Positions 1 to 5,492 of a stretch of 12,597 nucleotides of DNA are shown piece after piece. Within the stretch, counting starts at the first letter, position 1. Each line of letters starts with the position of its first letter. Origin of the DNA: Candidatus Thorarchaeota archaeon (GTDB lineage Archaea > Asgardarchaeota > Thorarchaeia > Thorarchaeales > Thorarchaeaceae); assembly GCA_011365025.1 (NCBI GenBank), contig RDOF01000063.1, forward strand, positions 1-12,597. The letters are read 5' to 3'. Under the pieces are notes generated by a model that searched no databases, was not told where the DNA came from, and was given only the letters and a program-made list of their open reading frames with translations. The translations under genes were made by a program, and so were the position numbers.

Positions 1-120
1 ATTGGCTCGCCCCAAACACTCAGCACTGCAGTGTATATTCTCAATGTGCCCCGTGATATGTTCCTCAGCAACAATGAGAGAGCAGAAATAAAGGGAGCAG
101 GACCAAGTGCCACTCCCTGA
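1..120 (+). CDS. 3' end of an unidentified gene, truncated by the window edge
   Basis: The first frame is open from base 1 to a TGA at 118-120 and encodes 39 residues, ending in ...ERAEIKGAGPSATP. The other two plus-strand frames close earlier. The composition is mixed polar and hydrophobic (STAVYILNVPRDMF...), like ordinary soluble or surface protein. The stop lies 11 bases before the stop of the convergent gene at 132-551, which is normal tail-to-tail packing. I do not recognise the family. The short length means this could be a chance open frame. Confidence 0.45.
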   Translation: MGSPQTLSTAVYILNVPRDMFLSNNERAEIKGAGPSATP

Positions 121-131
121 TTCTATAGTAC

Positions 132-551
132 CTAGGGCGATGATGGTCGTTCAAAGTGTGCCCTTGTTCCAGGTATTAGCAGATAGACCACAATGATAAC
201 ACCGAAGAACAGCAGAACTAGGTTGCCTATTGGAATCCCAAGAAGAGACCAATAGTACCACCAAGAGTAGACAGGATGTGCAAAGATGACACCAATGATG
301 CCTATGATGTTAATCACAAGCGCCCATAGCCAAGCCCATCCCCTTAGCGTCCAGAGACCATAGAACACAATTAGCCCTGCAATACCAACAGCCAGGAACG
401 TGAGTAGGGTGACCCCATTGGTCAATATGGCCGCGGGGTCAAATCCTATTGCCGTGAGAATCCAAATTCCGACTGCTAGCCAAATGAGAGCTGAAATTAG
501 TTGAAGTATTGCAAGTAGCAACGCGCCTGTTGGTTTTCCTCCCGAGGACAT
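132..551 (-). CDS. Small four-helix integral membrane protein of unknown function
   Basis: A 139-residue protein that is almost entirely hydrophobic. Predicted transmembrane segments lie at about residues 8-35, 44-67, 71-91 and 103-126. A short polar N-terminus (MSSGGKPTG) and a charged tail (RAHFERPSSP) flank them. An in-frame TTG at 566 would add five residues. I chose ATG 551 because a full GGAGGTGA lies five bases upstream, and in the longer version this site would fall inside the coding region. The aromatic-rich loop before helix 4 (YSWWYYW) and the helix packing suggest a small integral membrane protein. No catalytic or binding motif is visible and I do not recognise the family. It is probably transcribed alone, with a convergent neighbour on one side and a long non-coding stretch on the other. 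Confidence 0.8.
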   Translation of the reverse strand: MSSGGKPTGALLLAILQLISALIWLAVGIWILTAIGFDPAAILTNGVTLLTFLAVGIAGLIVFYGLWTLRGWAWLWALVINIIGIIGVIFAHPVYSWWYYWSLLGIPIGNLVLLFFGVIIVVYLLIPGTRAHFERPSSP

Positions 552-556
552 GTCGT

Positions 557-564
557 TCACCTCC
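557..564 (-). promoter_or_regulatory. Strong Shine-Dalgarno site fixing the start at 551
   Basis: The minus strand reads GGAGGTGA, full complementarity to the usual archaeal 16S rRNA 3' end. Five bases separate it from the ATG at 551-549. It overlaps the coding region that an upstream TTG (566) would imply, so it argues for the shorter protein. Confidence 0.8.
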
Positions 565-629
565 AATTGCAGCGAATGTATCTCCCTTTCTGGTGACTAC
601 TGTCAGAAGAAAGCAAGAGGGCCATCTGA

Positions 630-758
630 GGCAATGCCCTGATAGTGGTCGAGTTGCTCTCGCCCGGCAATGCCGGCTTCTTTGTGATTGCCACCATCAA
701 ACTCGGCGGCCATCACCCAATACTGCCGTTTGTCATTCTGCTCTATGTGTCGTCTTAG
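630..758 (+). pseudogene. Possible relic of an NfeD-like membrane protein
   Basis: After an in-frame TGA at 627-629, 42 codons run to TAG 756-758 and read like a real membrane protein: GNALIVVELLSPGNAGFFV, then an I/L/V-rich second half. There is no ATG in frame and no SD before the GTG at 645 or the TTG at 654, so it is unlikely to be translated as it stands. The stretch 'IVVELLSPGNAGFF' resembles the first helix of NfeD-type proteins, where a hydrophobic run leads into E-x-x-x-P-G. That resemblance is from memory and is weak. It could equally be a chance hydrophobic frame. Confidence 0.3.
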
Positions 759-930
759 TCGCTTGGCCAACGTAGGGATGTGTTTATGGCTTTACTCGGC
801 ACATTAAGCCCAGAATCTATCCTGAGCGTAATCCTCAGAGGGCGTTCAAAACATCAAAAGAATATTTAATAAAGATTCTTCCACGCCAAATTGCCAAGTG
901 GCGGGTCTTGAGCGCGGAGATACGAACCGG

Positions 931-940
931 CTTTAAAAAG
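931..940 (+). promoter_or_regulatory. TATA-like box ahead of the M48-like gene
   Basis: CTTTAAAAAG stands out in otherwise GC-mixed sequence. A transcription start about 25 bases downstream (near 960) would leave a leader of roughly 25 bases before the GTG at 986. Confidence 0.45.
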
Positions 941-985
941 CTTCATTAGATGGCAGTCATGAAACTCGCGTAGTGGTGGTCAAGG

Positions 986-2032
986 GTGAGTCCGAATCGA
1001 GGATATGAGCTGAACTATGAAGATTCTCGGGAAGGGGGAAAGGGAAATATCCCCCTCTCGCTGTATCCGCTTCTGTCTTTTGATATCATGTTTGGGATTT
1101 CCATCGGATTTGGTGGGATTCTATTCAGCCAATATACAAGCCCTATCGGAATATTGGAACTGATGGGGCGGGCCGCAGTTCTCATAGTCATTGCCCTTGT
1201 GATTCTGTTAGTGATTCACTTCTTTCAGCGCCGTCGTCACAGAGCTCCTGTCGAGATTCCGGAGTTCCGAGTGCTACTAGATCATGCAGCCAAGCGCATT
1301 GGCTACGAAGATGATATTGAGGTTTGGACCTGCGAACAAACGACCGTGGTGCTCGCTGGCTTGGCTACATTTCTATCTCGAGCCATCGTGGTATCTGAGT
1401 CCGCAGTCAAAGATATTCTGGCGAAGCCACTAGAAGGAGAAGTTGTGCTGGCAAGAGCTGTAGCAAACCTTCGGACAAATCACTTCATGAGTACATGGAT
1501 TCCTATTACTCTATTTGTGGGTGGTCAACTCCTTGCGTCCTGGGCTTTCCTTACACCACTAAGTCTCAAAATCTCTCTTGCCTTTCTTGCCATTGCCGCC
1601 ATGTCTTGTCTTTCCATCTGGTCAGAGATTCGGGGGCCACGCAGCAAGGGCGATTCGATTCTTCAGGAATACGGACTCCATCCCGATGAGGCACGGATAT
1701 GGGTGTTTCGGGGCATGCCTCCCAGGCCTGATGAAGCCTTGAATATCCGCAGGGGGGAAGAAGATTCTGAATCAGCCTCAGCTCCGACCGGTAAGAAGAT
1801 CGAGTATATTGCTGCCAGCCTGGTGATTGCAGCGGCGGTCTCATATCTCCTTCATGTGTTGGTGTTTCTGGGAAAGACTCCATCCAATCTTGTCGAACTA
1901 GGTATTGATGTTCTTGTCCCACTTCTTGTATTCTTCATCACCTTTGAGATTGGCATGGTGTTGTTTTCGAGGCGGGTGAAAAGCAGGTATCGCATGCAGG
2001 TATGGCATGGTGAGTCTTCGCACCCAAGCTGA
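986..2032 (+). CDS. M48-like membrane protein lacking all zinc ligands
   Basis: 348 residues. Hydrophobic segments lie at about 32-50, 62-80, 172-190, 194-212, 272-293 and 306-328. The region 92-223 follows the order of M48 (HtpX-type) zinc metallopeptidases: a short helical region, an 'RAIVVSESAVKDIL' stretch equivalent to the '..avtegLl..L' lead-in, then the position of the catalytic helix. There the usual AHExxH reads A156-R-A-V-A-N161. Downstream, where HtpX has ExxAD with the glutamate ligand, this protein has R219-S-K-G-D223. Both histidines, the catalytic glutamate and the third ligand are therefore absent, so it should not be an active protease. A structural, scaffold or regulatory role at the membrane is inference. 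The start is GTG 986; an in-frame TAG at 971 excludes anything longer, and the SD is weak (GGTGG near 975). A truncated paralogue lies at 4928-5488. Confidence 0.7.
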   Translation: MSPNRGYELNYEDSREGGKGNIPLSLYPLLSFDIMFGISIGFGGILFSQYTSPIGILELMGRAAVLIVIALVILLVIHFFQRRRHRAPVEIPEFRVLLDHAAKRIGYEDDIEVWTCEQTTVVLAGLATFLSRAIVVSESAVKDILAKPLEGEVVLARAVANLRTNHFMSTWIPITLFVGGQLLASWAFLTPLSLKISLAFLAIAAMSCLSIWSEIRGPRSKGDSILQEYGLHPDEARIWVFRGMPPRPDEALNIRRGEEDSESASAPTGKKIEYIAASLVIAAAVSYLLHVLVFLGKTPSNLVELGIDVLVPLLVFFITFEIGMVLFSRRVKSRYRMQVWHGESSHPS

Positions 2033-2114
2033 TCCTACGGGCAAGAAAAGCGAAGCGAGGCTGGCTTAGGCCACAATGATTAACTTCGATTCCATTAGAG
2101 GTCCGGAGTGACTC

Positions 2115-2666
2115 ATGATGAAGATTGCAGAACGCAACAGCACTGTCCTCAGACTCGCCAGCAACGACGACCTGCCACAGATAGACAAGATAACAGCCAT
2201 CTGCTACGAGGCAATCCATGAGAGCTGGAAGGCCCTGCAAGGCGAGGACATCTATAGCATACTCAATGACCCAAAGGTAACTTGGCAGGAGAAGAAGAAC
2301 GCCCAGAATCATGAGTTGTTTGCCGAGCACCCCGAGTGGGTCTGGGTCTTGGAGAGTACAGATGGCGTCATCGGGTATATCACCTTCAGGATTCAGAGCG
2401 ACAAGCCTCTGGGAATCATCCTAAACAACGGAGTACTTCCTGAATATGCGTGTAAGGGCTGGGGAGCATTCATGTACCGTCATGCGCTCCAGTACCTGAG
2501 GGACCATAATGTGCAGGTTGCCATGGTAGAGGTCGACTTGGATGACGCCCATATTCCTGCACGCAGAGCCTACGAAGCAGTTGGATTTGATAGGGTCAAT
2601 AAAATAGCTCTCTACTGGCAAAACCTGGGGAAGAAGAATCCCGGGTCGGTACCCCCTAAGACGTGA
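2115..2666 (+). CDS. GNAT-family N-acetyltransferase
   Basis: 183 residues with the GNAT layout. An N-terminal strand and helices (VLRLASNDDLPQIDKIT) precede 'WVWVLESTDGVIGYITF' (residues about 75-91), the usual beta2-beta3-beta4 sheet. Motif A follows at about 101-130: 'LNNGVLPEYACKGWGAFMYR', where C113-K-G-W-G-A is the acetyl-CoA pyrophosphate loop (family consensus Q/RxxGxG/A). The C-terminal 'ARRAYEAVGFDRV' (149-161) is the standard alpha4-beta6 region. The protein is cytoplasmic and would transfer an acetyl group from acetyl-CoA; the acceptor cannot be told. Two adjacent ATGs (2115, 2118) follow GGAGTGA at 2105-2111; the second gives the better SD spacing. The aldolase gene begins 51 bases downstream on the same strand, so co-transcription is possible. 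Confidence 0.85.
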   Translation: MMKIAERNSTVLRLASNDDLPQIDKITAICYEAIHESWKALQGEDIYSILNDPKVTWQEKKNAQNHELFAEHPEWVWVLESTDGVIGYITFRIQSDKPLGIILNNGVLPEYACKGWGAFMYRHALQYLRDHNVQVAMVEVDLDDAHIPARRAYEAVGFDRVNKIALYWQNLGKKNPGSVPPKT

Positions 2667-2717
2667 CATTCTCGGAGGAGCATAGTTTAAGACGGCAGTC
2701 CTGATAGAGGGTATATC

Positions 2718-3377
2718 ATGGAAGTAGACAAGGCTAGACGAACTCTCAGTGATGCAGGTAAGAAACTCATTGCAAACGGCCTCGTAGGAGGCACATGGGG
2801 AAACATCTCCTGCAGAATAAGCGAAGCAAAGATGGCAATCACACCCTCCGGAATGAGCTATGAAACCCTGGGCCCCGACGATATAGCCATTGTCGACTTC
2901 AGTTCGGATGACGTGACATGGGAAGGAAAGCACAAACCCTCTGCAGAGATGAAGCTTCACATTGCCATCTACCGTGAGCGAAAGGACATTGGTGCGGTCA
3001 TCCATTCCCATTCAATAAACGCCTCCACGGTGGCAGTTGCACGCCGCGAGGTCCCTCCAATCCTCGACGACATGGTCCAGATTATCGGCCCGACTATCAG
3101 GGTCGCAGACTACGCTCTGCCTTCCACAAAGAAGATCGTCAAGAAGACCATGAAGGCACTCAAGGGAAGGAATGCGGCACTGATGGCAAACCATGGTGCC
3201 GTGTGCATCGGAAGAGACATGGAAGAGGCCTTCACTTGCACCTTCGTCCTTGAGAAGTCCTGCAAGGCCTTCATTGAAGCAGAGTTTCTGGGAGGAGCTA
3301 AGACCATCAATAAGTTCGAAGCCCACTTGATGAGGCAATACTATCTTCGGAAGTACGGCAGGAAGAAAACGGATTGA
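2718..3377 (+). CDS. Class II aldolase/adducin family protein, FucA-like
   Basis: 219 residues, the normal length for fuculose-1-phosphate or ribulose-5-phosphate aldolase/epimerase proteins. Recognisable motifs in order are G28-N-I-S (substrate phosphate loop), T42-P-S-G, K73-P-S-A-E77-M with the catalytic glutamate, V94-I-H96-S-H98 with two zinc histidines, and A157-N-H159-G with the third. These sit four residues after E. coli FucA E73, H92, H94 and H155, so the active site appears complete. The C-terminal Y208-Y209 falls where FucA has its catalytic Tyr209. Expected chemistry is zinc-dependent, reversible aldol cleavage of a sugar phosphate into dihydroxyacetone phosphate and an aldehyde; the true substrate cannot be fixed. 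The start ATG 2718 has GAGG seven bases upstream. Its tail is 25 bases from the convergent regulator's. Confidence 0.88.
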   Translation: MEVDKARRTLSDAGKKLIANGLVGGTWGNISCRISEAKMAITPSGMSYETLGPDDIAIVDFSSDDVTWEGKHKPSAEMKLHIAIYRERKDIGAVIHSHSINASTVAVARREVPPILDDMVQIIGPTIRVADYALPSTKKIVKKTMKALKGRNAALMANHGAVCIGRDMEEAFTCTFVLEKSCKAFIEAEFLGGAKTINKFEAHLMRQYYLRKYGRKKTD

Positions 3378-3402
3378 CAAAAGCTGTGAATCTGAAGGCC
3401 AT

Positions 3403-4176
3403 CTATTGGCTATGCATTTTAGGATGCCATGCTTCAGCTCTTTCCCAGTAGTACATGAAGAGGTCCCGAGTCCATTTGCGGAACTTCTCGTCTGTTCCAA
3501 AAAAGCCAATGTAATGCATTTCCCCATCACGCCTACGGAAGTTGACGACTGACTCCTTTTCACTAATTAGGAATGTGACACAGATGCGTTCGAGAGTCCT
3601 TCTTTCTTTCAAATGCTCAACTTCCGGAGTGATTTTGGCTGCTCTTGCAAGGTTTTGCTGCATAATGAATCTGAATTGTAGCCCCCTAGACACTTTCTCG
3701 TTCGTTACTTGAACATGACTCGATTCACTCTGCTCGGCCATTGCCCAGATATACTCCTCTGCATCGTAAACCATTTTTCTGACACGATTGAAATTCGTTA
3801 GGGTGTCTCCACAAAGCTCTCCATCTGATAACTCACCAAGCCTGTTGACAAACTCATAAGGAAGACAGGAAAAATCATGCTCCAAGAAGTAATTCCCATG
3901 CTCTAGAATGAAATTGAAAGTTGAGAGAAGGCCGACCGCCAAGTTGCCCAGAGATGTTATTGCGTAGGTTCCATCCACCTTTTTCTCCACAAGTTTTGCA
4001 TCGCTAAGTCTTTGCAAATGTCTGAAAGCTTCTGTGACATTCATATCTAGAGATTTAGCTATCTGTTTCATTTTGAGACCATGTTTCTCCAATTCGAAAA
4101 GTATGCTCGCCCTCCGGTTGCTGGCTAGCTCAAAGAGGACTTTGGAGATTTCCGCGTCTTCTTCATTACCTGACAT
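3403..4176 (-). CDS. Winged-helix transcriptional regulator, FilR1-like
   Basis: 257 residues. The N-terminal winged helix-turn-helix spans about 10-80: 'SKVLFELASNRRASILFEL', the recognition region 'KMKQIAKSLDMNVTEAFRHL', and the wing 'LVEKKVDGTYAITSLG'. The long C-terminal half (about 85-257), with 'AEEYIWAMAEQ' and 'GLQFRFIMQQ' and ending '...IGFFGTDEKFRKWTRDLF', resembles the FilR1/DUF1724 sensing domain found behind archaeal winged helices (COG4742 type). It probably binds DNA as a dimer and controls its own promoter and the divergent small operon at 4269. Longer starts exist (TTG 4221, ATG 4212), but they would overlap a TATA-like element near 4220-4232, so I prefer ATG 4176. The SD there is weak. 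Confidence 0.82.
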   Translation of the reverse strand: MSGNEEDAEISKVLFELASNRRASILFELEKHGLKMKQIAKSLDMNVTEAFRHLQRLSDAKLVEKKVDGTYAITSLGNLAVGLLSTFNFILEHGNYFLEHDFSCLPYEFVNRLGELSDGELCGDTLTNFNRVRKMVYDAEEYIWAMAEQSESSHVQVTNEKVSRGLQFRFIMQQNLARAAKITPEVEHLKERRTLERICVTFLISEKESVVNFRRRDGEMHYIGFFGTDEKFRKWTRDLFMYYWERAEAWHPKMHSQ

Positions 4177-4268
4177 GGTAATTCTTTCGCATCCTTGCAA
4201 ACTATTTCGCATCGGCGTCAATTAAAGATTATCAGATGTTGCTGAAGAGAGGTCATGAGGCATTCAAG
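4177..4268. promoter_or_regulatory. Shared divergent promoter and likely operator
   Basis: 92 bases separate the regulator from the small operon. AATTAAAGATTAT at 4220-4232 reads TATA-like on both strands (minus strand ATAATCTTTAATT). Placing starts of transcription about 25 bases to either side gives short leaders ahead of ATG 4176 and ATG 4269. A regulator bound here could act on both directions. No clean operator dyad was identified. Confidence 0.5.
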
Positions 4269-4535
4269 ATGGCGACCCAAGTGAAAGACAATGGCGAACG
4301 TGACTTCTCTATTGAACTCAAATCCAAAAACTTCTGGCGTTCTGTTCTCTCGAACCATGAGAGTGGGGCGGTCATAATTGAGGGAACACTTGGAAAATTG
4401 CAGCATGCGTCATTTGTAGAACCTGAAATACTGGAAATCAAGGGAAGTCACGGTGTCCTGAGGATATACTTGAGGTATAGCGAAATCACAGTCGAGAATG
4501 CCAATAAGAAATACACAGGAGATGTTTCTGAATGA
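4269..4535 (+). CDS. Small beta-rich cytosolic protein of unknown function
   Basis: 88 residues, no membrane segment or signal. Alternating hydrophobic residues suggest a beta-sheet domain: 'DFSIELKSKNFW', 'GAVIIEGTLGKLQ', 'PEILEIKG' and 'GVLRIYLRYSEI'. I do not recognise the family. An in-frame ATG at 4236 would give 99 residues, but it has no SD and would sit at the inferred transcription start. ATG 4269 has GAGG (4257-4260) eight bases upstream and is preferred. The stop codon overlaps the start of the next gene as ATGA, so the two products are probably made in coupled amounts and may work together. The divergent winged-helix gene is the likely regulator. Confidence 0.7.
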   Translation: MATQVKDNGERDFSIELKSKNFWRSVLSNHESGAVIIEGTLGKLQHASFVEPEILEIKGSHGVLRIYLRYSEITVENANKKYTGDVSE

Positions 4536-4735
4536 ACTTGAAAGAAAAAGTAGTGATAGTTGTACTTGGAATTTTGATTTTTGTGGCCATTGGTGCGAAT
4601 ATGTGCACATTCTATTCCACCGGCGCAGTCGATCTATTCTTTGCCATCGGACTTGGAATCTTGGTCTTTGTAGAGGCAGGTGTGGTTATCTGCTCTTACA
4701 ATAACGGTAAGCTGACAAAAACGGGCAGCATCTAG
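4532..4735 (+). CDS. Tiny two-helix membrane protein coupled to the gene before it
   Basis: 67 residues, MNLKEK followed by two hydrophobic helices (about 6-24 and 32-55) joined by a short loop with MCTFYSTGAVD, then a polar tail (SYNNGKLTKTGSI). Cysteines occur at about 25 and 54. The ATG overlaps the previous stop by four bases (ATGA), and GGAGATG (4518-4524) supplies an SD inside the upstream gene, so translation is probably coupled. The arrangement, a small soluble protein plus a hairpin membrane protein under a divergent regulator, suggests a membrane-linked unit, but the function is unknown. A strong terminator follows 25 bases downstream. Confidence 0.7.
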   Translation: MNLKEKVVIVVLGILIFVAIGANMCTFYSTGAVDLFFAIGLGILVFVEAGVVICSYNNGKLTKTGSI

Positions 4736-4760
4736 GTTGCTGTGGTTTCTAGGTTCAAGG

Positions 4761-4791
4761 GGCTCTAGTTTCTACTAGAGCCGCTCTTTTT
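4761..4791 (+). terminator. Hairpin with T-tract ending the small operon
   Basis: GGCTCTAGT (4761-4769) and ACTAGAGCC (4774-4782) form a perfect nine-base stem with the loop TTCT. A run of five Ts follows at 4787-4791. It looks like a bacterial-style intrinsic terminator; archaeal RNA polymerase mainly needs the T-tract. It also sits just ahead of the truncated M48-like gene and would insulate it. Confidence 0.75.
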
Positions 4792-4927
4792 CTCATTTGA
4801 GAGCTGCCTTGTTTTTGACAATGAATACATCAAGGGGTGGGCCGCCATCTTGGCTGAAGAAGCACTAGTTTCTGCAAGAGCAAACTGAGAAGGAAAGTAG
4901 TTTGTCAGGATACCAAACTAGGAGAAT

Positions 4928-5488
4928 GTGTTGGCGAGAGAGGCGACTAAAATCAAAGAAGGGCTTTTTCTAAGCACATGGCTTCCTGTCATTATATTTG
5001 TGGGGTGTCAGATCCCCGTTATCTGGATTCACGTTGTTCCGTTGAGTCTAAGAATCACCCTCGCTCTTCTTGCCATAGTTGCTCTCTCTTGCATCTTCAT
5101 ATGGGGGGAGATTTGGGGACCTCGTAATAAAGGAGACAGGATTCTTCAGGAATATGGACTTCATCCTGACGAGGCACGGATTCTGGTGTTTCGAGGTCAG
5201 CCACCTAGGGCAGAAGAGGCCTCGAAAATTCTCAAGGAAACACTGACTTCGGAATCAGCTTCCATTTCAGGTGGGAGGAAGCTGCTGAATGTTACTGGCA
5301 GTCTCGCGCTTGCGCTGGCATTTTCGTACCTTCTTTACGTATTGGTATTCCCAGGAAAGACTCCATCCAGTCTTGTTGAACTGGGTGTTGATGTCCTTGT
5401 TCCAGCCTTTGTGTTTCTATTCGTCTTTGGAACCAGCCTTGCAGTCCTCTCGAAACGGTCAAGAAGACAGATTCCACTGCTTGAGTAA
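4928..5488 (+). CDS. Truncated paralogue of the M48-like membrane protein, possible pseudogene
   Basis: 186 residues aligning without gaps to the C-terminal half of the gene at 986-2032, from VLAR to SRR. By my eye alignment about 55 % of some 175 residues are identical, and the order of hydrophobic segments is the same. It lacks about 150 N-terminal residues, including the first two helices and most of the peptidase-like region. The HExxH position reads R4-E-A-T-K8, and 'GPRNKGD' again carries Arg where the third ligand should be. Upstream, the same frame has stops at 4886, 4898 and 4919, so no longer protein is possible. The start would be GTG 4928, with GGAG only three bases away, which is poor spacing. 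Many differences from the full copy are synonymous, so it evolved under protein-level selection for some time. Whether the remnant is still translated is open. Confidence 0.6.
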   Translation: MLAREATKIKEGLFLSTWLPVIIFVGCQIPVIWIHVVPLSLRITLALLAIVALSCIFIWGEIWGPRNKGDRILQEYGLHPDEARILVFRGQPPRAEEASKILKETLTSESASISGGRKLLNVTGSLALALAFSYLLYVLVFPGKTPSSLVELGVDVLVPAFVFLFVFGTSLAVLSKRSRRQIPLLE

Positions 5489-5492
5489 ATAG

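Larger units (their letters stand above)
567..985. other. Long non-coding stretch with a possible gene relic
   Basis: About 420 bases lie between two diverging genes with no convincing intact gene. It contains a short frame that reads like the start of a membrane protein without a usable start (630-758), a repeated GGCAATGCC dyad (630-638 and 666-674), an inverted repeat AAGAAT/ATTCTT around an AT-rich spacer (858-880), and a TATA-like box (931-940) for the downstream gene. A 27-codon frame beginning ATG 786 has only a weak SD and no recognisable product, so I do not call it a gene. Confidence 0.5.

Noticed and set aside
509..775. 88-codon plus-strand frame overlapping the start of the gene at 132-551
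   Set aside because: It overlaps a well-supported gene start and SD on the other strand. The translation is rich in Arg, Cys and Pro, without domain-like character, and there is no SD.
786..869. 27-codon frame starting ATG 786
   Set aside because: It is short, has only a weak SD, shows no recognisable motif, and lies within a stretch that looks degraded.
1938..2330. 130-codon minus-strand frame across the end of the M48-like gene and the start of the acetyltransferase
   Set aside because: It lies antisense to two supported genes, and its translation resembles no protein family.
2421..3563. Two long minus-strand frames opposite the acetyltransferase, the aldolase and the tail of the regulator
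   Set aside because: Both are antisense or out-of-frame shadows of genes with clear motifs, and they are rich in Cys, Ser and His without structure.
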